From Duganella sacchari (GTDB taxonomy: Bacteria > Pseudomonadota > Gammaproteobacteria > Burkholderiales > Burkholderiaceae_D): a DNA stretch of 64,000 bases. The stretch covers positions 1 through 64,000 of the forward strand of contig NZ_FRCX01000001.1 in the NCBI RefSeq assembly GCF_900143065.1. The letters are read 5' to 3'. The position numbers and the translations under genes were made by a program. Positions 34,420 through 44,108 of this stretch are shown piece by piece. The notes under the pieces were generated by a model. It was not told where the DNA came from, searched no databases, and worked only from the letters and a program-made list of their open reading frames with translations. Within the stretch, counting starts at the first letter, position 1. Each line of letters begins with the position of its first letter.

Positions 34420-35382
34420 ATGTTGCCAGACGAAACGGCTGACCAGCAGCCGCCGGTGCCGGAAGCCGAGCACGGCGCACCGGCAGCCGGTGCTGTGGTC
34501 ACGACCGACGCGGTGGATGCGGTTGCCGCAGAAGCCGGCGAGGCAGCAAACGACGCCGCAGCGCAGGCTGCGGCGGACGAAGCCGCGGCGGTCACCGCCG
34601 AAGTCGGCTCCCTTGCCCGCCTGTACGGCGAGCCGCTGCTCAAGCTGCCGACTGACCTCTACATCCCGCCAGACGCGCTGGAAATCTTCCTCGATGCGTT
34701 TGAAGGTCCGCTGGACCTGCTGCTCTACCTGATCCGCAAGCAGAACTTCAACATCCTCGACATCCCGATGGCGCAGCTGACGCTGCAATACCTGAAGTAT
34801 GTCGACCAGATCCGCCTGTCCAATCTGGAGCTGGCGGCCGAGTATCTGCTCATGGCGGCCATGCTGATCGAGATTAAATCACGCATGCTGCTGCCGCAGC
34901 GCCAGGTGGACCTGGATGTGGAAGCGGATGACCCGCGTGCCGAGCTGGTGCGCCGCCTGCTGGAATACGAGCAAATCAAGCTGGCCGCCTACGACCTCAA
35001 CACGATCCCGCAACTGGACCGCGATTTCGTGCGTACCCAGATCTTCATCGAGCAAAGCCTGGTGCCAAGTTGGCCCGAGGTTGTCGCCAGCGACCTGCAG
35101 CAAGCCTGGCTGGACGTGATGAAGCGTGCCAAGCTGACCCAGCATCACAAAATCAGCCGCGAGGAGCTGTCGGTGCGCGAGCACATGACCGGCATCCTGC
35201 GCCGTCTGCAATCGACCCGCTTCGTGGAGTTTGCCGACCTGTTCGACGTCGCCGGCGGCGTGCCGGTAGTGGTCGTCAATTTTGTCGCGCTGCTGGAGCT
35301 GGCCAAAGAAACCCTGATTGAAATTACCCAGGCCGAGCCATTCGCACCTATTTACGTGCGGCTTGCCTACTCACCGGCGTAA
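34420..35382 (+). CDS. scpA: Segregation and condensation protein A
   Basis: A 320-residue kleisin subunit that links SMC heads with ScpB for chromosome condensation. The first ~75 residues are an Ala/Glu-rich extension. The kleisin N-terminal domain is FEGPLDLLLYLIRKQNFNILDIPMAQLTLQYLKYV with IKSRMLLP. The C-terminal winged helix is SREELSVREHMTGILRRLQSTRFVEFADLF…VVNFVALLELAKE, ending IYVRL. The ATG at 34420 has AAGG immediately before it, so the true start may differ. It lies between DUF3460 and panC; no scpB is in the window. Confidence 0.93.
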   Translation: MLPDETADQQPPVPEAEHGAPAAGAVVTTDAVDAVAAEAGEAANDAAAQAAADEAAAVTAEVGSLARLYGEPLLKLPTDLYIPPDALEIFLDAFEGPLDLLLYLIRKQNFNILDIPMAQLTLQYLKYVDQIRLSNLELAAEYLLMAAMLIEIKSRMLLPQRQVDLDVEADDPRAELVRRLLEYEQIKLAAYDLNTIPQLDRDFVRTQIFIEQSLVPSWPEVVASDLQQAWLDVMKRAKLTQHHKISREELSVREHMTGILRRLQSTRFVEFADLFDVAGGVPVVVVNFVALLELAKETLIEITQAEPFAPIYVRLAYSPA

Positions 35383-35399
35383 GCCGGCAATAAGAATGA

Positions 35400-36640
<1,241 letters not shown>

Positions 36641-36703
36641 GCGGCCATGATGCGCCGCGCAATCGGGAGCGTCAACACGCACGCATATCGTGCTTGAGCA
36701 AGA

Positions 36704-37915
36704 TCAAGCAGCGACGTTTTGTGCCCAGGCGAGTGCTGAGAGATGGGCCTGGTTGACTTCCAATGGCGTCAATTTCAGGCTCGCGGCCAGCGAGGCGACC
36801 AGGTCGGAATTCAGTTCGCAGGCCTCGGCCAGCGCCAGGTACGGTCCATATTTGCCGCTGCGGCTCAGCAGCGCAGCGACCACTTCTTCTGACAGCTGGA
36901 TGTTGGCCAGCACCTCGGCCATCGGTATGCCCAGCAGGCGATCCAGCAGCGAGAACATGCCGGCCACGAACACATTCTCCGCCTCGCTCTTGCCCAGCGC
37001 CGATTGCCCCAGCAACTCGGCCAGGCGGCCACGTACTACGGCGGTCTCCAGCAGTACCGGCGAATAGCCCGACGTGCTGGCCGTGGCCAGCAGCAGGGTC
37101 AGCCAACGGTACAGCGGCGTGTAGCCCAGCAGCGTGAGCGCCTGGCGCAGTGACTGCACTTCCCTGCCCGCACCAAAGCCTGCCGAGTTGATGAAACGCA
37201 GCAGCTTGTATGACAGCGTCGCATCGCGCTTGAGCACGGCTTCCAGCTGGGCAATGTCGGCATTCTGCCGCACCATCTGCATCAGTTGCATGATGATGGT
37301 CTGGGCCGGATTGAGGCCCTTGCTATCGGTCGATGGGCGCGGCGTCAGGTGCAGCTTGCCGACGAAGGCATTCAGGCCCAGCGCCGCACAGGCGTCAAAA
37401 TCGGCCCAGTTGCTGACCGGGCGCGCGATCATCCCTACCGTAGATTGTTTCAAGGCAGCGTAAGTGCGGGCCTGCGCGCCCACGTCGGCGCCGGAAAAAC
37501 GCACTTCCACGTAAGAAGCCATGGTCGGCAAACGCGTGCCGATGCGGGTCAGGTCGGCTTCGCGCAACAGGACGCCGACGCCGCCTGCACGCAAGCCCTG
37601 AACCGCCCCCATGGTATCGGGATTGGCCAGCTCGGCAGCGCGGATCGACAGCACCGTGTGCTCCGGCGGCAGTTCGTGCAGCGCATCGGTCGACAGCATG
37701 GCGGGGACGGCTTCGAGGAAAAGGATCTTGTCGCGCAGGCGCCAGTCGCCGTCGTCATCAAGCACCTGGCCGGCGACAAAGCCGACCAGCGACTCCAGTG
37801 CGTCCAGCGTCGAGGTCGCGCCGCCGCTCTGCTGCTGCCAGCTCAGCTCGTAGCCGACCACCCGCTGCCTGGGGTCCAGCAAAGGCTCACGAACGAGATA
37901 ATTAGTCTGGTGCAT
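36704..37915 (-). CDS. EAL-like/HDOD domain signalling protein (YuxH-type)
   Basis: A 403-residue cytoplasmic protein. Residues 1–190 look like a degenerate EAL domain (LVREPLLDPRQRVVGYELSWQQ, LVGFVAGQVL, FLEAVPAML) lacking a recognisable ExL catalytic motif. Residues ~200–395 are an HDOD domain (AVLKRDATLSYKLLRFINSAGFGAGREVQSLRQALTLLGYTPLYRWLTLLLATAS). Such proteins usually act as signalling scaffolds, not as phosphodiesterases. It lies downstream of cheZ, separated by a strong terminator only 11 bases before its ATG. Expression may therefore depend on read-through. Confidence 0.88.
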   Translation of the reverse strand: MHQTNYLVREPLLDPRQRVVGYELSWQQQSGGATSTLDALESLVGFVAGQVLDDDGDWRLRDKILFLEAVPAMLSTDALHELPPEHTVLSIRAAELANPDTMGAVQGLRAGGVGVLLREADLTRIGTRLPTMASYVEVRFSGADVGAQARTYAALKQSTVGMIARPVSNWADFDACAALGLNAFVGKLHLTPRPSTDSKGLNPAQTIIMQLMQMVRQNADIAQLEAVLKRDATLSYKLLRFINSAGFGAGREVQSLRQALTLLGYTPLYRWLTLLLATASTSGYSPVLLETAVVRGRLAELLGQSALGKSEAENVFVAGMFSLLDRLLGIPMAEVLANIQLSEEVVAALLSRSGKYGPYLALAEACELNSDLVASLAASLKLTPLEVNQAHLSALAWAQNVAA

Positions 37916-37926
37916 GGCTGTCGCAT

Positions 37927-37950
37927 GAAAAAGGCCCGCACAAGCGGGCC
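37927..37950 (-). terminator. Rho-independent terminator after cheZ
   Basis: On the minus strand a 7-bp GC stem (GGCCCGC/GCGGGCC, 37933–37950, loop TTGT) is followed by TTTTT. It lies just past the cheZ stop and immediately before the EAL/HDOD gene's start. Confidence 0.85.
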
Positions 37951-37957
37951 GTAGGAA

Positions 37958-38605
37958 TCAGAAACCCAGGCTGTCCAGCAAGTCGTCGACCTGCTCCTGG
38001 TCAGCCACCACGCCTTCGCGTCCGGCATCGATTTGCGGTCCGTTCAGCAAGCCGTTGTCACTGTCTTTCTTCAATTGTTCAGGCGCAAAATCAATCAGCA
38101 TCTGTACCAGCTGCTGTTCCAGATTCTGGGCAATCGAGGTGACCCGTTTGATCACCTGGCCCGTCAGATCCTGGAAATCCTGCGCCATCATAATGTCCAT
38201 CAGATGCGACTTGGTCTGCGAGGAACCGGCAGCGGCGCCATCCAGCGCGGCGACGGTTTGCTGCGCCAGGGCACGCCAGGACTCATCTGCGCCGCCTGCC
38301 GCCAACAGGCTGTTCCAGGAAGCACTGAGCTCCCGGGCGTCGCCGCTGATCTGGTCTTGCAAGGGACCGGCGGCGTCGGTGGCGTTTAACACTTTCTGGG
38401 CCGCGTCTTCGCTCAGACGCGCCACATAATCGAGGCGGTCGCGCGCGTCGGGGATGTCCGACGCGGCTTTTTCAATCAGTTTATCCAGGCCGAGACCGCG
38501 TAAGCTTTCATGCAAGGCCCGGGTCATGTGACCGATACGCGACAAAAACTCCTCACTCGGCTCCACCGCTGCTGCTGCGATGGCGCCGCTGTATTGCTCA
38601 GACAT
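37958..38605 (-). CDS. cheZ: Protein phosphatase CheZ
   Basis: A 215-residue helical protein that dephosphorylates CheY-P. The catalytic motif is in MAQDFQDLTGQVIKRV, with Asp146 and Gln150 equivalent to E. coli Asp143/Gln147. The C-terminal helix EQVDDLLDSLGF is the CheY-binding peptide. The start at 38605 is 7 bases after GGAG; two other in-frame starts (38608, 38611) overlap the cheY stop. It forms TGATG-like coupling with the upstream cheY. It is the last che gene before the terminator at 37927–37950. Confidence 0.95.
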   Translation of the reverse strand: MSEQYSGAIAAAAVEPSEEFLSRIGHMTRALHESLRGLGLDKLIEKAASDIPDARDRLDYVARLSEDAAQKVLNATDAAGPLQDQISGDARELSASWNSLLAAGGADESWRALAQQTVAALDGAAAGSSQTKSHLMDIMMAQDFQDLTGQVIKRVTSIAQNLEQQLVQMLIDFAPEQLKKDSDNGLLNGPQIDAGREGVVADQEQVDDLLDSLGF

Positions 38606-38607
38606 CA

Positions 38608-38997
38608 TCAAGCTCCGAGTTTCTCGAAGATCTTGTTGAGTTTTTCATCCAGCGTGGCCGCGGTGAATGGCTTCACCACATAGCCGTTTGCGCCAGCCTG
38701 GGCTGCCGCAATGATGTTTTCCTTTTTCGCTTCAGCAGTGACCATCAACACTGGCAGTTTGGCCAGCGCCGGATCGGCACGGATGTTTTGCAGCATGGTC
38801 AGGCCGTCCATGTTCGGCATGTTCCAGTCGGACACGACGAAGTCGAACTGCTCAGCACGCAGCTTGGCCAGCGCCATCACGCCGTCTTCTGCCTCGTCGA
38901 CATTGGCATAACCCAGTTCTTTTAACAGATTCCGGACGATGCGGCGCATCGTCGAAAAATCGTCAACAACTAAAAATTTCATCTTTGGATCAGCCAT
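38608..38997 (-). CDS. cheY: Chemotaxis response regulator CheY
   Basis: A 129-residue single receiver domain. Acidic pocket [10 protein letters not shown] (Asp12/13), phospho-acceptor Asp57 in [16 protein letters not shown], Thr/Ala at VTAEAKKEN, and Lys109-equivalent in [11 protein letters not shown]. CheY-P binds the flagellar switch FliM. It is immediately upstream of and overlapping cheZ, so the pair is translationally coupled. This is the closer match to E. coli CheY of the two receivers in the cluster. Confidence 0.96.
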   Translation of the reverse strand: MADPKMKFLVVDDFSTMRRIVRNLLKELGYANVDEAEDGVMALAKLRAEQFDFVVSDWNMPNMDGLTMLQNIRADPALAKLPVLMVTAEAKKENIIAAAQAGANGYVVKPFTAATLDEKLNKIFEKLGA

Positions 38998-39120
38998 GAA
39001 TTGCTCCGTTGTTTCTCTACGCGGTTGTTAATAGTGCCTACAATTGGCAGCAAGTTGTAGGATAGCATTTTCGTTGCTTTAAGGCGAACAAAGTCGCAGT
39101 AAAACGTCACAGTTGCACAA

Positions 39121-40197
39121 TTAAACACGCAATGCGCGCATCCCGTGTTGCGCCAGATAACCCAGCACCATGCCCGGCAATGCCTGCAAGGCGCCCACTT
39201 CGTGCGCTGCCCCCACTGCGATCGCTTCACGCGGCATGCCGAATACCACGCAACTCGCCTCGTCCTGAGCAAAATTATACGCCCCGGCGTTGCGCATCTC
39301 CAGCATGCCCGCTGCACCATCTTTCCCCATGCCGGTCAGGATAACCCCAACCGCATTCTTACCCGCGCACTGTGCGGCGGAACGGAACAGCACATCGACC
39401 GACGGACGATGGCGGTTGACCGGCTCGGCCTGGTCAATGCGGGTCATGTAGTTGGCGCCGCTACGGGTCAGGTACAGGTGCGAGTGGCCAGGCGCGATGT
39501 AGGCGTGGCCCGGCAGTACACGTTCATTGCCCTGCGCTTCCTGCACCGAGATCTTGCACAGCGAGTCCAGGCGCTTGGCAAACGAGCGCGTGAAGCCTTC
39601 CGGCATGTGCTGGGTAATCAGGATGCCCGGGCAGTCGGACGGCATCTGCATCAGGAATTCGCGGATCGCTTCCGTGCCACCGGTGGAGGCGCCGACGATA
39701 ATCAGTTTTTCCGACGACAGCAGCGGGTTGCGCAGCGCCGACAGCGGTGTTGCGGTGTGGCCCTCCGCGCCTGGCTGCGGCAGGCGGCGTGCCTGGATGC
39801 GGGCCTTGGAGGCGGCGCGGATCTTGTCGGTAATCAGCTCGGTATACTCGCGCATGCCGGCCTGGATCGAGATTTTCGGCTTGGTCACGAAATCGACCGC
39901 GCCCAGCTCCAGCGCGCGCATGGTGATTTCCGAACCGCGTTCGGTCAGCGAAGACACCATCACCACCGGCATCGGCCGCAGACGCATGAGTTTTTCCAGG
40001 AAGTCGAGGCCGTCCATTTTCGGCATCTCGACGTCCAGCGTCAGCACATCGGGATTGGTCTGCTTGATGAGTTCGCGCGCGACCAGCGGGTCGGGCGCCA
40101 CGCCCACCACTTCCATATCCGGTTGGGAGTTGATGATCTCGCTCATGACGCTGCGGATCAGTGCGGAGTCGTCGCACACCAGGACTTTGATCTTCAT
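39121..40197 (-). CDS. cheB: Protein-glutamate methylesterase/deamidase CheB
   Basis: A 358-residue adaptation enzyme. The receiver domain (1–~125) has Asp55 in [16 protein letters not shown]. The methylesterase domain (~165–350) has Ser in [14 protein letters not shown], His in [15 protein letters not shown] and Asp in [12 protein letters not shown], the catalytic triad. Phosphorylation by CheA activates removal of methyl groups from MCPs. It follows cheD by 19 bases and is 123 bases before cheY. Confidence 0.97.
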   Translation of the reverse strand: MKIKVLVCDDSALIRSVMSEIINSQPDMEVVGVAPDPLVARELIKQTNPDVLTLDVEMPKMDGLDFLEKLMRLRPMPVVMVSSLTERGSEITMRALELGAVDFVTKPKISIQAGMREYTELITDKIRAASKARIQARRLPQPGAEGHTATPLSALRNPLLSSEKLIIVGASTGGTEAIREFLMQMPSDCPGILITQHMPEGFTRSFAKRLDSLCKISVQEAQGNERVLPGHAYIAPGHSHLYLTRSGANYMTRIDQAEPVNRHRPSVDVLFRSAAQCAGKNAVGVILTGMGKDGAAGMLEMRNAGAYNFAQDEASCVVFGMPREAIAVGAAHEVGALQALPGMVLGYLAQHGMRALRV

Positions 40198-40216
40198 ATG
40201 TACTACCTTTTATTAT

Positions 40217-40816
40217 TTAAAACAGGTCAATCTCACCACCCACCGGCGCCACTTTGAGGCGGCTGGCGTATTCGATTTCGCGTTTGACCAGTGTATCGTT
40301 ATGGCTTTGCATCAGCTTCTTGACCAGCACCTTGCCGGTGCGCGGGAAGAAGTACACCTTGCGCGGATAAATGTCGTTGAGGTCTTCCGCCACCACGCGG
40401 ATTTTTTCCACCTTGAGGAAATTCAGCACAAAAGCCGCATTGCGCTCGCCAACGTTGATGGCGGTGAAGCCCTTGAGCACGGCGCCGCCGCCAAACACCT
40501 TGGCCTCCATGTTCTCACGCTTGGCGCCCGCCTTGAGCAGATCGTTGATGAGAATTTCCATGGCATACGTGCCGTAGCGCGCCGAGGCCGAGACGGGGCT
40601 GCCGGCATCGCCGCCGCCGTCGGGCAGCATGAAGTGGTTCATGCCGCCCAGGCCGGTGGTCCGATCACGGATGCAGGCGGAGACGCAGGAGCCCAGCACC
40701 GTCACAATCAACATGTCCTTGTTGGTGTGGTAGTACTCGCCCGGCAGAATCTTGGCGGCCTGGCAGTCGAACGTCCTGTCGTAATACACGTTCGTGGCAA
40801 ATTGTTCGAGGTCCAT
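40217..40816 (-). CDS. cheD: Chemoreceptor glutamine deamidase CheD
   Basis: A 199-residue protein that deamidates receptor Gln residues. The catalytic Cys is in VTVLGSCVSACIRD and His in GLGGMNHFMLP; AKVFGGGAVLKGF is also conserved. N-terminal residues 1–40 include YYDRTFDCQAAKILPGEYYHT, typical of the betaproteobacterial forms. The C-terminus ends GGEIDLF, similar to the end of the CheZ-like protein at 46740 (GDIELF). It sits between cheR and cheB. Confidence 0.95.
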   Translation of the reverse strand: MDLEQFATNVYYDRTFDCQAAKILPGEYYHTNKDMLIVTVLGSCVSACIRDRTTGLGGMNHFMLPDGGGDAGSPVSASARYGTYAMEILINDLLKAGAKRENMEAKVFGGGAVLKGFTAINVGERNAAFVLNFLKVEKIRVVAEDLNDIYPRKVYFFPRTGKVLVKKLMQSHNDTLVKREIEYASRLKVAPVGGEIDLF

Positions 40817-40825
40817 GTTTTATTC

Positions 40826-41689
40826 TCATGTGCGTTGCGGTGTTTTGCGGGCCGCAGCGTTGTCGTCCAATTCGTAGACGGTCTTGCCGCGCAGTTTCAA
40901 CGACTCCGAGACATACAGGAAGTTCTCCGAATGGCCTGCAAACAGCAAGGCATCCGGTTTCATTAACGGCACAAAGCGCGCCAGGATCTTGCGCTGGGTC
41001 GCCTTGTCGAAGTAAATCATGACGTTCCGGCAAAAAATCGCGTCGAACTGGCCGCTGATCGGCCAACCGTCCGCCAGCAGATTCAACTGCTTGAACGTAA
41101 TCATATTACGCAATTCCGGACGCACGCGCGCCATACCCTCGCGGTCGCCTTTACCTTTCAGGAAGAAGCGGCGCTGGCGTTCCGGCGCCATCTTGTCCAG
41201 CCGGTCCATGGTGTAGACGCCGTTGGCGGCATGGGCCAGCACATTGGTGTCAATGTCGGTGGCAACGATCTGGCAGTTCGGCGTCAGCGTGTTGAACGCT
41301 TCGCACACCGTCATGGCAATCGAATAGGGCTCCTCGCCGGTGGAACTGGCGGAACACCAGATGGTCAGCGGTTCGCGCTTGCCCTTGATGTGGTCGGCCA
41401 GCAGCGGGAAGTGGTGGGCTTCACGGAAGAAGGAGGTCAGGTTGGTGGTCAGCGCGTTGGTGAATGACTCCCACTCTTCCCCGAGCCGACCGGCTTCCAG
41501 GTCGTCGAGGTATTTGGCAAACGAGTCGATGCCGGTGGCGCGCAGGCGCCGTGCCAGGCGGCTGTAGACCATCTCCTGCTTGCTGTCGGCCAGCGAAATG
41601 CCGGCGCGCTTGTAAATCAGGCCGCGAACCCGCTCGAAATCGCGGGCGTTGAAGTCAAATTCTTTGACCGTATCTTTTGATTGCGGCAT
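40826..41689 (-). CDS. cheR: Chemotaxis protein methyltransferase CheR
   Basis: A 287-residue SAM-dependent enzyme that methylates receptor glutamates. N-terminal helical domain (RVRGLIYKRAGISLADSKQEMVYSRLARRLR), then TTNLTSFFREAHHFPLL, the SAM motif WCSASSTGEEPYSIAM, ATDIDTNVLAHA, and FDAIFCRNVMIYFD. An AAAGGA site precedes the ATG. It is separated from the upstream mcp by a strong hairpin at 41725–41756. The MCP ends in a WxxF peptide that CheR could bind. Confidence 0.97.
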   Translation of the reverse strand: MPQSKDTVKEFDFNARDFERVRGLIYKRAGISLADSKQEMVYSRLARRLRATGIDSFAKYLDDLEAGRLGEEWESFTNALTTNLTSFFREAHHFPLLADHIKGKREPLTIWCSASSTGEEPYSIAMTVCEAFNTLTPNCQIVATDIDTNVLAHAANGVYTMDRLDKMAPERQRRFFLKGKGDREGMARVRPELRNMITFKQLNLLADGWPISGQFDAIFCRNVMIYFDKATQRKILARFVPLMKPDALLFAGHSENFLYVSESLKLRGKTVYELDDNAAARKTPQRT

Positions 41690-41724
41690 ATGTTAAATCC
41701 TTTTTGGCTGTGCTAACTATGCCC

Positions 41725-41756
41725 CGTATCACGCCCGCTGGCGCGGGCGTGATACG
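41725..41756. repeat. 14-bp perfect hairpin between mcp and cheR
   Basis: Arms 41725–41738 and 41743–41756 (CGTATCACGCCCGC and its complement) with a 4-nt loop. On the minus strand it lies between the mcp stop and the cheR start. No T-run follows on either strand, so it looks like an mRNA-processing or stability hairpin, or a weak terminator, inside the operon. Confidence 0.75.
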
Positions 41757-41761
41757 CTAAC

Positions 41762-43486
41762 TTAAAACTCTTCCCACTCGTCACCACCGGATGGCGCGGC
41801 AGGCGCCTTCTTCGGTGCGGCAGGCTTGGCGGCGGCCGGTTTCGGACGCGGTGCGGCAATTGCCGGCGCGCGTGCTGGCGCTGCGGCGGCCACCACGGGC
41901 GGCGGCGCCGGACGTGGCGCCGGACGGCGCACCGACTCGTCATGCGACAGCTTGAAGATGCTGACCGCCTGCGACAGCAGCTCGGCCTGCTCCTGCATGC
42001 TTTCCGCCGCTGCGGCGGCTTCTTCCACCAGCGCGGCATTCTGCTGCGTCATTTCGTCCATCTGCGAGATGGCCTGGTTGACTTCCTCGATGCCGTTGCT
42101 CTGTTCCTGGGTCGCGGCGGTGATCTCGCCCATGATGTCAGCCACCTGGCGGATCGAGGTCACGATCAGGTCCATGGTCTGGCCGGCTTCATCCACCAGC
42201 TTGCTGCCGGCGTCGACTTTTTCCACCGAGTCGCTGATGAGTTCCTTGATTTCCTTGGCGGCGCCAGCGGAACGCTGGGCCAGGTTACGCACTTCCGAGG
42301 CCACCACGGCAAAGCCGCGGCCCTGTTCACCGGCGCGCGCCGCTTCCACCGCCGCATTCAGCGCCAGGATGTTGGTCTGGAACGCGATGCCATCGATGAC
42401 CGAAATAATGTCGGCAATCTTGCGCGAGGATTCGGTGATCGAGCCCATGGTCTGCACCACCTGCGACACCACGGTGCCGCCCTTCTCCGCCACCGACGAC
42501 GCCGTCACTGCGAGCTGGTTCGCCTGGCGCGCGTTGTCGGCATTCTGCTTCACGGTGCTGGTCAGTTCTTCCATCGAGGACGCGGTTTCTTCCAGCGAGC
42601 TGGCCTGCGATTCGGTACGGGCCGACAGGTCGGCATTGCCGGAAGCGATTTCCTGCGACGCGGTCGAAATCAGCTCGGTACCGGTACGCACATCGCCCAC
42701 GGTCTTGGCCAGGCTCTCGTTCATGTCCTTGAGCGCCTGCAGCAGTTCGCTGGTTTCGTCCTGGCCTTCCACATGCACATGCGAGGTCAGTTCGCCAGCA
42801 GCCACTTTCTGCGCCACGCCCACCGCGCCCGACAACGGACCGGTAATCGAACGGGTAATCACGGTGGCGCAGATCACGCCCAGCGCCACGGCGATACCGC
42901 CCAGCACGAACAGCACCACCATCAGGCCGCGGTCGGCGGTGACGGAACCGTCCATCACTTCCTTGGCGTTGGCCTGCTGCATGTCAACCAGCTTGTTGAT
43001 CAGGGCCAGCGTCTGCGTGTTGAGCGGGTCGATGCGGCCCGAAATCACCTTGGCGCCGCCTTCGCTGTTAAACGCCAGGATCTGGCCGATGGCTTCCTTG
43101 AACGCCGCATCGGTGTCGGCATCCAGCGCGGCAAGCTCGCCCAGCACCTTCTTCTCGGCGTCATTCAGGCCCTGCGCCTTCAGTTCGTTGAGCGCCTTGT
43201 CATAGCGCGCACGCTGGTCCTTCACCTTCTGCTCTTCCTTCTGCATCAGGCTGACGTCGGACTGCAGGCCGATATTGCGCATGGCGATACCGGTTTCCAG
43301 CATCGCACTCTTCATGGTGCCGGCATCGAGATTCTTGGCCGTCGCGGTTTCCAACCCCTTGGTCAGCTTGCTCTTGTTGCTGTAATTAAGGTAATTGGTC
43401 ATCAGGACGATCGCCACCAGGATCAGCAAAATAATGCCGAACCCGATCCGCAGCCGTGCGCCGATTTTGAAGTCGCGTAAATTCAT
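41762..43486 (-). CDS. Methyl-accepting chemotaxis protein with CheR-tether C-terminus
   Basis: A 574-residue transmembrane receptor. TM1 ~11–31, periplasmic four-helix-bundle sensor ~32–188, TM2 ~189–211, HAMP ~212–265, and cytoplasmic signalling coiled coil to ~500 with the hairpin tip [44 protein letters not shown] Pro/Ala-rich linker (~505–565) leads to the C-terminal DEWEEF, an NWETF-like pentapeptide that tethers CheR/CheB. The ligand is unknown. It is located between cheW and cheR. Confidence 0.95.
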   Translation of the reverse strand: MNLRDFKIGARLRIGFGIILLILVAIVLMTNYLNYSNKSKLTKGLETATAKNLDAGTMKSAMLETGIAMRNIGLQSDVSLMQKEEQKVKDQRARYDKALNELKAQGLNDAEKKVLGELAALDADTDAAFKEAIGQILAFNSEGGAKVISGRIDPLNTQTLALINKLVDMQQANAKEVMDGSVTADRGLMVVLFVLGGIAVALGVICATVITRSITGPLSGAVGVAQKVAAGELTSHVHVEGQDETSELLQALKDMNESLAKTVGDVRTGTELISTASQEIASGNADLSARTESQASSLEETASSMEELTSTVKQNADNARQANQLAVTASSVAEKGGTVVSQVVQTMGSITESSRKIADIISVIDGIAFQTNILALNAAVEAARAGEQGRGFAVVASEVRNLAQRSAGAAKEIKELISDSVEKVDAGSKLVDEAGQTMDLIVTSIRQVADIMGEITAATQEQSNGIEEVNQAISQMDEMTQQNAALVEEAAAAAESMQEQAELLSQAVSIFKLSHDESVRRPAPRPAPPPVVAAAAPARAPAIAAPRPKPAAAKPAAPKKAPAAPSGGDEWEEF

Positions 43487-43604
43487 TGTGATTCTCCCCT
43501 CATGTCTGTGCTCTATATGATGTGGCGGCGCGCTCTTCTTTTTGGAGTGCGTCCGTAGTCTTGCGTGGCCGGCGCGGGGCTGTGGCGCCGGCAGTCGGCC
43601 TGGA

Positions 43605-44099
43605 TCAGGCCGCCAGTTGTTCCATCAAGCCCATTTCCGGGCTGGACATCAGCTTGTCGATGTTCACCAGGATCAGCATACGCTCATCAATGGTGCCCAG
43701 GCCGATCATGTAATCGCTGCTGAACGCGGTGCCCATTTCCGGCGCCGGTTTGACCTGCTCCGGACTCAGCGTGGTCACGTCCGATACCGAGTCCACCACC
43801 ATGCCGACGATGCGGCCATTGATGTTGAGGATGATGACCACGGTGAACTGGTCGTACACCGGCTCGCCCAGGTTGAACTTGATGCGCATGTCCACCACCG
43901 GAATGATGATGCCGCGCAGATTGATCACGCCCTTGATGAACTCCGGTGCATTGGCAATCCGGGTCACGGCTTCGTAGCCACGGATTTCCTGCACTTTCAG
44001 AATGTCGATGCCGTACTCTTCCGAACCCAGCTTGAATGCCAGGTATTCGTGGCCGGCGATGTCGCTGGCATGTGCCGCGTTGGATTGAATCTCTGCCAT
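43605..44099 (-). CDS. cheW: Chemotaxis coupling protein CheW
   Basis: A 164-residue SH3-like double barrel that links receptors to Che[59 protein letters not shown] is the classic CheW core; [50 protein letters not shown] is the second barrel. An AGGGGG site precedes the ATG. It is 9 bases downstream of cheA. Confidence 0.97.
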   Translation of the reverse strand: MAEIQSNAAHASDIAGHEYLAFKLGSEEYGIDILKVQEIRGYEAVTRIANAPEFIKGVINLRGIIIPVVDMRIKFNLGEPVYDQFTVVIILNINGRIVGMVVDSVSDVTTLSPEQVKPAPEMGTAFSSDYMIGLGTIDERMLILVNIDKLMSSPEMGLMEQLAA

Positions 44100-44108
44100 G
44101 ATGGCCCC

